From: Planctomycetota bacterium
GTDB lineage: Bacteria > Planctomycetota > Phycisphaerae > Phycisphaerales > UBA1924
Assembly: GCA_963204725.1 (NCBI GenBank)
Contig: CAUJHH010000055.1
Location: 1-64,000, forward strand
Reading direction: 5' to 3'
DNA length: 64,000 nt
In this document: one piece after another, positions 51,569 through 61,216 of the stretch
How positions within the stretch are numbered: the stretch's first letter is position 1
How the letters are laid out: every line of letters starts with the position of its first letter
Translations under genes and position numbers: made by a program
Notes under the pieces: model-generated
The model's database searches: none
What the model was told of the DNA's origin: nothing
What the model saw: only the letters and a program-made list of their open reading frames with translations

Positions 51569-54500
51569 TCAGGGGACGAGCCGCAGGAGGTCGTCCACCT
51601 CTGCTCGGATGGATGGCCGCTCGCTTGGCATGGCGCGGAGGAGATCATCGGCAGACTTTGCGCGAGCGCGTGCGGCCTCGATCTCGCCACGGGCGTAATC
51701 GAGGAGGCCCTGGTGGACCATGATGGTGACCTGCGACTCAGAACCGGCGCGAGAGAGGCCCATCGCCTTCTGGAGCGCGGCGTCTGCGCGATCGAACTGC
51801 TTGGTGAGGGTCAGAGCGACGCCGAGCGTGTCCTGGATCTCGGCGAGATTCGGGTTGATTTTGGCGGCGGCTTCGGCGAATGGGATCGCCTCGTCGGGGC
51901 GGCCGAGATGCTTGGCCAGCACGAAGGCGACGTTGTTGTTGATCTCCCAGTCGTCGGCGTACTTGGCGAGTCCGCGCTGCCAGGCGGCGAGGGCCTGGTC
52001 GTACTGCTCGAACGTGTAGTAGGCGGTGCCCTCGGTGCGGTAGGCGTTGACGCCGAGGGTGACGTTGTTGATGTTCTGGACGCGGCGCAGAAGCTCGACG
52101 CCGGAAGAGAGCGTGGCGAGCGACTCCGAGAGCGTGCGACCGCGCATGTAGGTGACCCAGGGGTCCGGCAGTTCACGCTCGAGGAGCTCGAGGTACGCGG
52201 CAAAGTCCTCGTTCTTGGTGAGAACTCGGCGGGCGCCGGCGTACCAGGCCATGATGAGACGCGGGTCGCCTCGGACGTTGCTGTAGGACGCTGTCAGCTC
52301 GCGTCGGGCATCGTCGATTCGGTTTCGCTTCGCCAGAATCTCTGCGCGAGCGAGAAGGAGCGAGGGATCCGTCTGGACTCGCTCGCCCATCCGGTTGAGA
52401 ACGTTTGTCGCCTCGTTCAGATCGGGGGGCGACATGTTGAGCAGGGACTCGATGTAGAGCTGCGCCGTCGCGTTGTCCTGTGCCTGCGCCCAGGCACGAC
52501 GGTAGAACGACGCGGAGCGTGGCCAGAGCTTGCGCTCCGCGAAGATCTGGCCCGTTCCGAGCATGAGCATGAGGTCGCCCGGACGCTGCGAGAGGCCCTG
52601 CTCGGCGACCTCGGCGGCCTCGGTCGAGCGGCCCCGGTTGAGCAGCTCGAGCATCAGGCCGTAGCGGAGCTCGTTGAGCGCGGGGTTGGAGGTGACGGCG
52701 GCGCGGAGGTCCGCGAGCGCCGACTCGATGTCGCCTTGCTGGGCCCGGAGGGAGGCACGGAGGCGGAGCGCCTGCCAGAACGAAGGCCGGAGCTGGAGGG
52801 CACGGTCGAGGTCCTGCATCGCCTGTCCGACGAGCAGCGGATCGAGCGCGCGAGCCTGGGCCCGCTCGACGTAGACGAATGGGTCTTCCGGGGACACCTC
52901 GACGGCGCGGTCGAGCAGTTCGCGGCAGCGGCGCATGTCACCGACGCCCTTGGCGGCGTCGGCGCGGAGCATCAGCAGCACCGCGTCCGTGTTCGCTCGC
53001 TCGCCGAGCTTCGTGATCTCCTGCTCGGCCTCGGGCCACTTCTGGGTCCGAAGGAGCGCCTCGATGTATCGCAGCCGATAGGTCTGATCGGGCAGGTCCG
53101 CGCCAGCGTCGAGGATGCCCTTGTAGAGCTGCAGGGCCTCTTCGTGGCGGCCGAGTCGGAAGCTGGCGTCGGCGAGCTGCTTGTCGGCCTCGAGGACCTT
53201 CGGGTCCTGGCGGGTGCGTGCCTGCGCGAGGGCGGCAAGTCCGACATCATCGAACCTTCGGCCGAGCATGAACTGGCCGAAGACGAGGTAGGGCTCAGAG
53301 GTCAGGGTCGTCGGGTCCTGCTCGGTGATGTAGTTCACGAACGCGCCGCGTGCGCCGTCGACATCGTTCTGATCGGCGTACCACTTGGCGTCGAGCTCGA
53401 CGAGCTTGAGCGTCACCTCTTCGGCGCGGAGGGCGTCGATGACCTTGCGGGCCTCGGCCCAGTTGGCCATCTCGATGTAGATGGAAGCGAGCGCGAGGCG
53501 GTTCTCGCGATCATCGGGGTTGAGTTCGACCTGCTTGATGCGGCGGGTGAGTGCGAGCTGCTTGTCGCCAACGGCGGCCTCGAGGTCGATCCACAGGTTC
53601 TGGAAGACGGGGTTGACACGGCCGTACTTCTCGGAGTCGCGTGCGACCTGCAGCGCCTGGGTCAGGTCGTTGGCGCGGACGAGCATGGCGATGAACTCGT
53701 TGATGGTCGCGATGTCGTCTGGACGCATCTCGAGAGCGCGCCGGTAGGAGGCGAAGCCCTCCTGGTTTCGTCCGAGCGTCACGAGCTGGCGACCGAGGAG
53801 GCGGTTGACACCGACGGAGGCGCCGCCGCTGTTGACGGCCTGCTGGAGCGTGCGGACGGCATCGGCGGTTCGATTCTGGAAGATCTCGATGCGAGCGCGA
53901 TAGGTGAGGCCTCCGACGCGATCCGCATCGATGCGGGTGGCCTCCTGAGCGAGCGACTGCGCACGCTCAAGATTGCCGGCCTCGAGCATCTCGGAGAACA
54001 GCAGGTCGAGCACCTGGGCGTCCTGGGGAGAGAGGCGTCGCGCCTCTTCCAGGAACGCGATGGCCTCGGTGGTCTTGCCGCGTGACTTGTACAGTCGGAA
54101 TGTGGCGACCAGTTTCTCGGCCGGTGGCATGCTCGAGCTGTCGATCATGCTCTTGCCGACCTCGAGGAGGTCGCCGGACTTGAGGCCGCCTTCGATCGAC
54201 ACGAGCCATGCCTCGTCCGGGTGCTCGACGCGGGCGTTGGCGATGAGACGTTGCGCACTCTTGAGATCGTTCTCTTCGAGGTACAGTCTGAGCAGCTCAA
54301 CGACGATGCGGAGATCCATTCCGTTCGGCGTGAGCCCCTCGTTGAGAGAAGCGATCGCGCCGGCACGATCGCCGGGCGTATCGGACGAACCCTGCTCGGT
54401 GCGGCGTGCGTCGATGACGAGCTGGATGACCGGATCATCTGAGGCCTTCTGGTTGGTGGCGATGAGCGAGGCCTCGAGCGCGCGCTTGGCTCCCTCGTTG

Positions 54501-54664
54501 TCCGGGCTGACCGCCAGGGCCTGCCGGAAGATCTCGATCGCGTGCTCATGATTCTGGAGCTGTGCCTCCATCGTTCCGAGCGCGACCATCGCCGCGATGT
54601 TGTTGGGCTGCAGCTGGAGGACACGCTCGAACTGGCGGCGTGCGACGCCGGGCTGGGTGCGCAT
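51569..54664 (-). CDS. Large TPR protein, C-terminal part
   Basis: A 1,031-residue stretch built of tetratricopeptide repeats (for example ARRQFERVLQLQPNNIAAMV and a C-terminal block AIPFAEAAAKINPNLAEIQD). This is the TPR partner expected in exosortase/PEP-CTERM exopolysaccharide loci, where such proteins scaffold the secretion complex. The listed start is the first ATG, but 59 further codons upstream, back to TAG 54842-54844, keep the same TPR character and contain no ATG, GTG or TTG. The frame is the same as that of the 425-residue gene just upstream. I therefore read this as the rest of one long protein interrupted by an amber codon. Confidence 0.8.
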   Translation of the reverse strand: MRTQPGVARRQFERVLQLQPNNIAAMVALGTMEAQLQNHEHAIEIFRQALAVSPDNEGAKRALEASLIATNQKASDDPVIQLVIDARRTEQGSSDTPGDRAGAIASLNEGLTPNGMDLRIVVELLRLYLEENDLKSAQRLIANARVEHPDEAWLVSIEGGLKSGDLLEVGKSMIDSSSMPPAEKLVATFRLYKSRGKTTEAIAFLEEARRLSPQDAQVLDLLFSEMLEAGNLERAQSLAQEATRIDADRVGGLTYRARIEIFQNRTADAVRTLQQAVNSGGASVGVNRLLGRQLVTLGRNQEGFASYRRALEMRPDDIATINEFIAMLVRANDLTQALQVARDSEKYGRVNPVFQNLWIDLEAAVGDKQLALTRRIKQVELNPDDRENRLALASIYIEMANWAEARKVIDALRAEEVTLKLVELDAKWYADQNDVDGARGAFVNYITEQDPTTLTSEPYLVFGQFMLGRRFDDVGLAALAQARTRQDPKVLEADKQLADASFRLGRHEEALQLYKGILDAGADLPDQTYRLRYIEALLRTQKWPEAEQEITKLGERANTDAVLLMLRADAAKGVGDMRRCRELLDRAVEVSPEDPFVYVERAQARALDPLLVGQAMQDLDRALQLRPSFWQALRLRASLRAQQGDIESALADLRAAVTSNPALNELRYGLMLELLNRGRSTEAAEVAEQGLSQRPGDLMLMLGTGQIFAERKLWPRSASFYRRAWAQAQDNATAQLYIESLLNMSPPDLNEATNVLNRMGERVQTDPSLLLARAEILAKRNRIDDARRELTASYSNVRGDPRLIMAWYAGARRVLTKNEDFAAYLELLERELPDPWVTYMRGRTLSESLATLSSGVELLRRVQNINNVTLGVNAYRTEGTAYYTFEQYDQALAAWQRGLAKYADDWEINNNVAFVLAKHLGRPDEAIPFAEAAAKINPNLAEIQDTLGVALTLTKQFDRADAALQKAMGLSRAGSESQVTIMVHQGLLDYARGEIEAARARAKSADDLLRAMPSERPSIRAEVDDLLRLVP

Positions 54665-54841
54665 GGTGACCTGGCCGAGGAGCCAGACGCCCTGGATGTC
54701 GTTGTTGAGTGTGCGCTCGTTGTACTGGAGCAGCAGCTTCTGTGCGTCCCCATCACGGCCCTGTGCGAGCGCGATCTTGGCGTCAAGCAGCAGGAGCGCC
54801 GGCGCGACGGTCGGGAGCTCGGTCGCGAGCGAGGAACGGGA

Positions 54842-56119
54842 CTAGGTGGCCCGATCGATCATCGCGGCATTCTCCTCAGCCTTCTTGGCATGTTCCCACC
54901 TGCCGTTTGCGCACTCGGCCTGCTGGGAGACGGCCTCGACGCGCCGGAGGAACCGACGCATGCCCTTCAGACTCACGGGCTGCGGCTTGAGATCGCGGAT
55001 CTGCTGGTATTGCTCGATGGCGCTGGCGTAGTCGCGGCTCTCGAAGCTGATCCGCGCGCGGAGGGCCAGCAGATCCGGGTCCTCGGGGTTTGCCTCGATC
55101 GCGCGTCCGATGACTTCCGACGTGATGCTGCCGCTGGACTCGGGCATGACGATCGTCTCGATCAGGCGGAGACGCGCGATCTGGATGATGTCGAGTTTGG
55201 CGGGGTCCTGAGTCAGGATCATGTCCGCGACTTCGCGCACTCTGGGGGCTAGCCGCGCGGTATCGGCGGAATTGGCGCCGGATGCATTGAGCGCGCTCTC
55301 GACTTCGATCTGGAGCAGGCCGAGTGCGCCCGTGGCGTCCGTCGGGTTGGCCGCCGCGAACTGGCGGATGGTCTCGATGGACTGCTCTGCCAGCTGCGCC
55401 GCGTCGGCGGCGCGGGAGTCTGCTGCCGCTCGGCGGCTCTCCGAGCGGTACCAGCGAGAGAGCGAGATCGCGGCGGTCCCGTCGGTGGGATCTGCGCGGA
55501 GCGCGGCCTCAAGATCCGCCTTGGCGAGCTCACGCTGGGCATCGGTGATATCAAGGTTGGCTTCCAGGATCTCGACGATGGCCCGGCCGCGGTAGCGCCG
55601 GAGCGTGTCGCCGGTGTCGCCATCCATGTACTGGAGCGCGCTGGCGGTTTCGGAGATCAGATAGTCGAGGGCGGCGCGGGAGAGCTCGCCGAGCACGATC
55701 TGACGCTCCAGCATGCTCAGGTAGGCGTTGTGTGCGCCCAGATCCGTGCGAAGCAGGATCGCCTTCTGTCGACGGATCGCCATCGAGCGATCAAACGCCG
55801 AGCGGTACAGCGTCTGTGTCTCGGGAATCCACTTCTCGAGCACCGCGGTCCAGCGATCAAGGTAATCGACGCTGGATCGGTCCTTGGCGACGGCCTTGGA
55901 ATAGAGGAACTCCGCGGACTTGTACTCTTCTTGTGCCGCGGCGGAATTGCCGGAGGCGTCGAGCGCATCGCCGGCCTGGACCTTGGCATCTCCCATCCGG
56001 ACGAGATCGTCGCCCGACTTGAGCACGACCATCAGGCCAACCGTCGCGACGCCGCCGAAGACCAGCGTCAGGATCACTGAGAGGATGACGACGAACTTGA
56101 CATTGACACGGGAAGCCAT
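54842..56119 (-). CDS. Membrane-anchored TPR protein, N-terminal part ending at in-frame TAG
   Basis: A 425-residue product from ATG 56119. One membrane anchor (VKFVVILSVILTLVFGGVAT, residues 8-27) is followed by a coil and TPR-like helices (AAAQEEYKSAEFLYSKAVAK, YASAIEQYQQIRDLKP). It stops at TAG 54842 in mid-repeat; the same frame then stays open for another 1,090 codons of TPR sequence to 51569. A full-length protein would have about 1,516 residues with an N-terminal anchor and periplasmic TPRs. It lies 30 bases downstream of the EpsI-like gene, in the order expected of an exosortase operon. Confidence 0.8.
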   Translation of the reverse strand: MASRVNVKFVVILSVILTLVFGGVATVGLMVVLKSGDDLVRMGDAKVQAGDALDASGNSAAAQEEYKSAEFLYSKAVAKDRSSVDYLDRWTAVLEKWIPETQTLYRSAFDRSMAIRRQKAILLRTDLGAHNAYLSMLERQIVLGELSRAALDYLISETASALQYMDGDTGDTLRRYRGRAIVEILEANLDITDAQRELAKADLEAALRADPTDGTAAISLSRWYRSESRRAAADSRAADAAQLAEQSIETIRQFAAANPTDATGALGLLQIEVESALNASGANSADTARLAPRVREVADMILTQDPAKLDIIQIARLRLIETIVMPESSGSITSEVIGRAIEANPEDPDLLALRARISFESRDYASAIEQYQQIRDLKPQPVSLKGMRRFLRRVEAVSQQAECANGRWEHAKKAEENAAMIDRAT

Positions 56120-56149
56120 GATGCGGTCCTCACACAGGAATGGGCGTCG

Positions 56150-57043
56150 TCAGGGGCGCTGGTGCGCGATTCGATCTCTCTTGGGATTGTCGGCGGGGTA
56201 GACGCCGGTTCGCACGTCGATCCAGTCTGGAACACAGAGCATGATCTCGCCGAAGAGCTCGCTCAGGAGGTCCGACGACATGGACGCGAGCGCCTGGGCG
56301 TCGGCGGCATTTGGGCTGGTACACTGGACTTTCATGTAGTACGCGTAGTCGTCGGTGAGATTGAACGCCAGGAGTCGCACGTCCTGGGCGGTGGGAACGT
56401 GACCGCCGTTTGCGAGGAAAAAGTAGCCGGCGAAGACCCGGGGCCCGCCGGGCGCGTCGAATCCCATCACCCGCATGCGGATCGAGTCGGGCTTGTCGGG
56501 GAGGCGAACGGACTGTCCGGGGTGCTGGGTGTAGCGGCTGTTGTCCGCGAGGCGCACACGCCAGACCGAGCCGCGGAGTTCGTCGGAAACGTCTGGATCC
56601 TGGAACCAGCGCGAGCGGTCGAGGTTCAGCGGGATGATCTCGGCGTTGGTGCCCTGCGTCATGCCGCCACCGATGAAGCAGCGATCGGGCACGTGCGGCA
56701 CGGTGTCGATCATGCCGGTGTAGTACGCGATGTGGAGGTCCACGATGCGGGGATTCGCCGGGTCTCGGGGCGCCTTCTCGATGTAGGCCCTGGAGATGTA
56801 GTTCTCGGTGCCGAGCGTGGCGACGACGTCCGCGGATTCGATGCGATCGTTGCCGAATTTGATCCAAGAGGCGGTTTCGGCGGGGAGGCTGTTCAGTGTG
56901 CGTCCGCCGGGGGCCTCGATGGGGAGCTTGGAGAGGTAGATGCCGTAGGCGCGGATGCCCATGCTCATGCCGACGGACGCCGCGGCCAGGAGCGCGACGG
57001 CAGTGACAAAGGGTGGCGAGAAGAAGCTGCGGGCAGAGATCAC
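56150..57043 (-). CDS. Exosortase-associated EpsI-like protein
   Basis: A 297-residue protein with one N-terminal membrane helix (FVTAVALLAAASVGMSMGIR) and a periplasmic domain. VDLHIAYYTGMIDTVPHVPD then RCFIGGGM is the EpsI signature (HxPxxC), and the C-terminal part is beta-rich. EpsI domains occur fused to or beside exosortases and are needed for exopolysaccharide export in Methylobacillus. GTG 57043 overlaps the exosortase stop by 4 bases (GTGA), so the two proteins are made together. Confidence 0.9.
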   Translation of the reverse strand: MISARSFFSPPFVTAVALLAAASVGMSMGIRAYGIYLSKLPIEAPGGRTLNSLPAETASWIKFGNDRIESADVVATLGTENYISRAYIEKAPRDPANPRIVDLHIAYYTGMIDTVPHVPDRCFIGGGMTQGTNAEIIPLNLDRSRWFQDPDVSDELRGSVWRVRLADNSRYTQHPGQSVRLPDKPDSIRMRVMGFDAPGGPRVFAGYFFLANGGHVPTAQDVRLLAFNLTDDYAYYMKVQCTSPNAADAQALASMSSDLLSELFGEIMLCVPDWIDVRTGVYPADNPKRDRIAHQRP

Positions 57044-57975
57044 GCGGGCACCCCCGAGGGATCGCGGACGATCCTGTTGAGTGCCCAGACGACGCCCATG
57101 TAGAGGAACAGGGCGGGAACGAGCAGGAGCGTGCCGATCAGCGTGTGCGCCTCGCCGGCGGCCAGATCGGGGTTGATGAGCGTGAGCAGTCCGAGCACGG
57201 TGACGCGAACAGCGTTCATGAGCAGGGCCACGGGTGCAGCGAGGAGCACGAGAGCGATCCGCTGCCACCAGTGTCGGCAAGCGACGAGCGCCACAGCCAC
57301 GCCGAGCGCGAGGAAAGCGATGAGCATCCGCAGGCCGGCGCACGCCTCGGCGATTGTCAGCGGATGCGCGACGCCGCTGGACGTGATGATCTCGATCGAG
57401 TTGCCCTCGGCCTGCACGGTGAATCCGAGCAGGGGGCCGATGATCGTGAGCGCCAGCTCGGACATGCGAGACGCGACGAGCTGGAGCCGGAATGTGATGT
57501 TGTTCATGATCGCTTCGGAGATTGTGATCCCGAACGCGAGGTAGCCGATCGGCACGAAGAGGATGCGTGCGACCGCCGGGCCGAGGAGCAGCAGAACCGT
57601 TCCGTACACGGTCAGGACGAGCGACAGCCCCTGGAGCATGTGGTTCTTGACCGCGACGACGCAATAGAAATAGGACATGATGCCCAGCAGCATGGGCACG
57701 ATGCCGGGCCAGAAGTGCTTCGGGGAGAGCGACACGATCTCGCGCTCACGCTGGCGGATGAGATAGATGCTGATCAGCGGGATGATGTAGGCGTGTCCCC
57801 AGTCCTCCAGCGAGCGGGAGCTGTGGCGATGCTGCACGAGAAACCAGCGGAAGAACAGCGCGACAAACGCGATCACGAGCACCGCGGCCATGGCGGCGCC
57901 GGTGGGCGTCAGAATGCCGAGGATCCGACGATCCCCCGTGACGTTCTGCGGCGTGATGGCGTGAGAGGTGGTCAT
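57040..57975 (-). CDS. Exosortase
   Basis: Multi-pass membrane cysteine transpeptidase that cleaves PEP-CTERM-type tails and attaches proteins to the cell surface. From ATG 57975 the catalytic triad is Cys212 (IAEACAGLRMLIAFLALG), Arg257 (LMNAVRVTVLGLL) and His277 (GEAHTLIGTLLL), spaced as in the family. About eight membrane helices are predicted. A TTG five codons upstream (57990) is an alternative start. The candidate substrate in this window is the protein at 63166-63984, which has a VPAPGS tail. Gene order (Wza-like, exosortase, EpsI, TPR, Wzc-like) matches exopolysaccharide-linked exosortase loci. Confidence 0.93.
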   Translation of the reverse strand: MTTSHAITPQNVTGDRRILGILTPTGAAMAAVLVIAFVALFFRWFLVQHRHSSRSLEDWGHAYIIPLISIYLIRQREREIVSLSPKHFWPGIVPMLLGIMSYFYCVVAVKNHMLQGLSLVLTVYGTVLLLLGPAVARILFVPIGYLAFGITISEAIMNNITFRLQLVASRMSELALTIIGPLLGFTVQAEGNSIEIITSSGVAHPLTIAEACAGLRMLIAFLALGVAVALVACRHWWQRIALVLLAAPVALLMNAVRVTVLGLLTLINPDLAAGEAHTLIGTLLLVPALFLYMGVVWALNRIVRDPSGVPA

Positions 57976-58120
57976 TCCAATCTGGTCCAATGCGCGAGCG
58001 GGTCGAACGGTGCCGCACCGACCTCCTACGAACTCGCTGCGGCCGGGTTCATCCGACCGCTACGCGAACGGCAAATCCTCCTCGCGACGAGCCGGCGACT
58101 CGAGGCGGCTCCGAGCCGGT

Positions 58121-59650
58121 CTAGAAGCCCCGCTGGTTCGTCGGGGGCGGTCCGAAGACGTCGTTTCCGAAATTGCGATCCAGGAGAAACCCGAATCCGT
58201 AGGTCATGCGGAATCCGCCTCGCGCCACAGCGAGCGGAAGTGCCCAGAAGTTGGTTCCGACGTTGACCCGGTCGTCCGCACGGAGGAAAACGTCGGGCTG
58301 GGTGCCCTCGTTGATCGCCCGGAGGTTGAGACGGATGGTTGCCTGTCGATCCGGGCCAACCATTCGGGTCAGGTCGACGCGTTCGGGAATTGCGAGGGGG
58401 CCGAGCCCGCCGGAAGCATCAACCGCACGCATCAGGGTCAGGCGGCCGACTTCGGGGAGCCCGTAGACGCCCGGCCGGGAGACCTGGCCGCTCATGTACA
58501 CGATGCCCGTGGGTGGCGCTGGTACGCGGATGATGTCGCCGGGCCGGACGACGATGTTGTATCGAGCGTCGCCGGAGAGCAAAGGCGTGACCGGAATGCG
58601 GATGACCCGCTGGGTCATGAGCTGCGCCTGCGATGCGCCAGACTGAGAGGCCATCGCATTCGCCGGAGACTGCACCTGTACCCACCGGTCGTTGAGATAG
58701 ACCCAATTCCCGGAACCGGGTGCGCCCTGAGCGGGCGAATTGGCTGGTAAGGAAGGTGCCGCGGAGGGCTCCACCAGGTCGATCGGGGGCTGATCGTCGG
58801 TCCGTGCCGGCGTCTGGCCGGGCTGGTAGGCCGCGGCGCTCAAGGCGCCGGGATTGGGAGAGGATTCGTCGCCGGCCAGATCGTCGATCACCTTCAGCAG
58901 GTCTTCGCCAGTGAGCGGAGGCTGGCTTGTTGCTCGATCCGGCGCGGTCGAGGCGCCGGGTCGTGCTCCCGCCGACGCGGAAGAAGCGAGCGGCACCTGG
59001 CGGATCACGAAGACATACGGGGTCGTTTCAGGGAAGCCGCCCGCGGCGGTCAACGCCTCGAGCACGCGGTATTCGCGTGATGGCATGAAGTACGGGGCGG
59101 GATTGCGGACCGCGCCCATGACGTGAATCGTCATCTGGCGGGCGTTGACGATGTTGACCGTCGCGAGCGGATTGCCCACGAACGACCGCATGCGGTCCTG
59201 GATAGCAGCGACGGTCTCCTCGGCGGTGAGTCCGTTGATATTGATGTTGCCGAGCTGAGGCAGATCGATGGAGCCTCGCGAATCGACGATCCGCTGGTAC
59301 CCGTCGGGCTGGCGCGGCACGATCATGTCGTACAGCACGATCTCGATGGTGTCTCCGGGGCCGACGCGATAGTCGTCGGCATCGACCGCGAGATCACCGG
59401 ATGTTGGGTCGGTGTACTCAACAAACTCGCCTTCGGCGCCCTCGATCGCGGCGATCCGCTCGAGGATCGGGACCGTCGTGGGGGTTCGCTCCCACCTGCC
59501 CACGACGCTCGGATCGAAGAAGGAGTCGGTCTCACAACCGGCCAGCGCGCCCACGAGCAGGGCGGAGCCGGCGAGGAATCGGAGAGCGCTCGCGCGGCCG
59601 CTCATCGAACGATGACGAATGTCGGAATCACGGCCACGGAGTCGGCTCAC
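58121..59650 (-). CDS. Polysaccharide export outer-membrane lipoprotein (Wza-like, SLBB)
   Basis: A 509-residue lipoprotein that would form the export channel for the polysaccharide. Lipobox LVGALAGC puts the lipid on Cys39. The Poly_export domain is DYRVGPGDTIEIVLYDMIVP...DSRGSIDLPQLGNININGLT; SLBB domains follow (TIHVMGAVRNPAPYFMPS and IVYMSGQVSRPGVYGLPEVG). A Pro/Ala/Ser-rich linker of about 100 residues sits between the two SLBB domains. GTG 59650 has AAGGAG 7 bases upstream. It is the first gene of the minus-strand locus. Confidence 0.92.
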   Translation of the reverse strand: MSRLRGRDSDIRHRSMSGRASALRFLAGSALLVGALAGCETDSFFDPSVVGRWERTPTTVPILERIAAIEGAEGEFVEYTDPTSGDLAVDADDYRVGPGDTIEIVLYDMIVPRQPDGYQRIVDSRGSIDLPQLGNININGLTAEETVAAIQDRMRSFVGNPLATVNIVNARQMTIHVMGAVRNPAPYFMPSREYRVLEALTAAGGFPETTPYVFVIRQVPLASSASAGARPGASTAPDRATSQPPLTGEDLLKVIDDLAGDESSPNPGALSAAAYQPGQTPARTDDQPPIDLVEPSAAPSLPANSPAQGAPGSGNWVYLNDRWVQVQSPANAMASQSGASQAQLMTQRVIRIPVTPLLSGDARYNIVVRPGDIIRVPAPPTGIVYMSGQVSRPGVYGLPEVGRLTLMRAVDASGGLGPLAIPERVDLTRMVGPDRQATIRLNLRAINEGTQPDVFLRADDRVNVGTNFWALPLAVARGGFRMTYGFGFLLDRNFGNDVFGPPPTNQRGF

Positions 59651-60063
59651 GCCCTGGCTCCTTCAAAGAGAAGACAACTTCCAAACCAATCTCGCGCCCC
59701 GAGGCGTTCGACACCCTGGGATCCATCGATCCCGCGTGAGTCTGCAACACCCGGCCTACCCATCCGTGGAGTACGCGCAGAGGACCATGAACGTAGCAGT
59801 CGCCTGCAACGTGTCAAACGTACTCGATCGGGGTGGTGTTCGGTCATGATCGCATATCCGTGACGAATCCTGGGTCAAAGGAGATCGTCTCTCTCGGACG
59901 TGCCGGTTTACCCGGAATGCCCAGAATGCCCCAGACGGCACAGGCAGAAGGGTCTTCCACCGCGATCATTCGCGCACACTCTGCCGAGATTCGCGCGTGG
60001 CAATTGTGGCCAGAGCAGGAATTGCGCGATCGGAATCAGACCCTCGACGATCTATTATAGATC
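59651..60063. other. 413-bp divergent intergenic region
   Basis: This separates the exopolysaccharide locus (leftward) from lipA (rightward). I see no gene or RNA in it. It must hold the promoter of the whole minus-strand locus, and the TATTAT box of lipA lies at its right end (60053-60058). Confidence 0.5.
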
Positions 60064-61128
60064 GTGGACACAACGAGCCCGACGCCCCACGATGTACCCG
60101 CTCCGGTCCGCGCCCGCCACGCGAGGCCACCGGGTGGGGATCCACTTCGCACGATCGATCGCCCGGCGATGAGTCTGTCGGCCATGGTGCTGAACAACCA
60201 GACGGGGACTCCCGAGCAGTTGGCGATCAAGAAGAAGCCGTCCTGGCTGAAGGCGAAGGTGCCGGGTGGGCCGGGGTACCAGCGCCTCCGAGGGATCATG
60301 GATGATCACCGGCTTCACACCGTCTGCGAGGAGGCCGGCTGCCCGAACATGGGCGAGTGTTGGAGCCGAGGCGTCGCGACCATCATGATTCTGGGCGACA
60401 CCTGCACACGCGCGTGCGGGTTCTGCAACGTGAAGACGGGGCGGCCGAACACGCTGGATCGCGACGAGCCGCGCCGGGTCGCCGAGTCGCTCGCGCTGAT
60501 GGGCCTGAAGCATGTCGTGATCACGAGCGTGAACCGGGACGAGCTGGCCGACGGCGGCGCTGGAGTCTGGGCCGAGACCATCATCCGGACGCGCGAGTCC
60601 TGCCCGACGATGTCGGTCGAGGTGCTGATCCCGGACTTTGAGGGCAACTGGCCCGCGCTGCAGATGGTGATCGACGCCAGGCCCCACATCATCAACCACA
60701 ACCTCGAGACCGTTCGCCGCATGTATCCGGCGGTGCGCCCAAGCGCGAAGTTCGATCGCTCGCTGGACTTGCTGCGGCGCGTCAAGGAGCAGGGGGGCGT
60801 GGCCAAGACCGGCATCATGGTCGGCATCGGCGAGCGTGACGAGGAAGTGCTCGCGATGATGACCGATGTTCAACGCCAGACGACCGTGACACGCGCTGAT
60901 GGCACCACGGACGCGTGCGACATCCTGACGATCGGGCAATACCTGCAGCCGACACGGAATCACCTGCCCATCGATCGGTGGGTCACACCCGAGCAGTTCG
61001 CGATGTTCAAGGACGAGGGGCTCAAGCGTGGCTTCAAGGTCGTCGAATCCGGCCCGCTGGTGCGATCGAGCTACCACGCCGACCACCAGGCGGACGTGCT
61101 GAGCGATATCCGAACCGCGCGCGGGTGA
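60064..61128 (+). CDS. lipA: Lipoyl synthase
   Basis: Radical-SAM enzyme that inserts two sulfurs into octanoyl groups on lipoyl domains. Both clusters are present: the auxiliary [12 protein letters not shown] (Cys88, 93, 99) and the SAM-binding CTRACGFC (Cys114, 118, 121). The C-terminal RSSYHA motif holds the Ser ligand of the auxiliary cluster. The first 35 residues are an extension with no known role; GTG 60064 is taken as start because TATTAT lies 5 bases upstream, while ATG 60171 ([11 protein letters not shown]) is an alternative. No lipB is beside it. Confidence 0.95.
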   Translation: MDTTSPTPHDVPAPVRARHARPPGGDPLRTIDRPAMSLSAMVLNNQTGTPEQLAIKKKPSWLKAKVPGGPGYQRLRGIMDDHRLHTVCEEAGCPNMGECWSRGVATIMILGDTCTRACGFCNVKTGRPNTLDRDEPRRVAESLALMGLKHVVITSVNRDELADGGAGVWAETIIRTRESCPTMSVEVLIPDFEGNWPALQMVIDARPHIINHNLETVRRMYPAVRPSAKFDRSLDLLRRVKEQGGVAKTGIMVGIGERDEEVLAMMTDVQRQTTVTRADGTTDACDILTIGQYLQPTRNHLPIDRWVTPEQFAMFKDEGLKRGFKVVESGPLVRSSYHADHQADVLSDIRTARG

Positions 61129-61160
61129 GCGCGACCGAGCTGGCGATCCACCAAGCAAAA

Positions 61161-61192
61161 GCCCCGACGCAGGAGCCATCCTGCGCCGGGGC
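61161..61192. terminator. Bidirectional hairpin terminator
   Basis: A long hairpin GCCCCGACGCAGGA/TCCTGCGCCGGGGC with a 4-base loop lies between two convergent genes. On the minus strand it is followed by TTTTGC, so it best serves the leftward gene; on the plus strand it ends lipA with no T run. Confidence 0.8.
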
Positions 61193-61216
61193 AACGCACA
61201 TTTGCGCACCGGATCG

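Noticed and set aside
48195-54085. Very long plus-strand open frames (1,084 and 790 codons)
   Set aside because: They are antisense to the epimerase, Wzc-like and TPR genes. Products are Gly/Glu/Leu/Asp-rich with no domain.
54842-54844. Genome-wide reassignment of TAG as a sense codon
   Set aside because: TAG ends other intact genes in the window, including the McrC-like gene (8328), the large hypothetical gene (15860) and the SDR gene (42508). The TPR case is local.
59833-60060. Small gene in the gap between the export locus and lipA
   Set aside because: Open for 75 codons, but there is no ribosome site, no family and several equally good overlapping frames.
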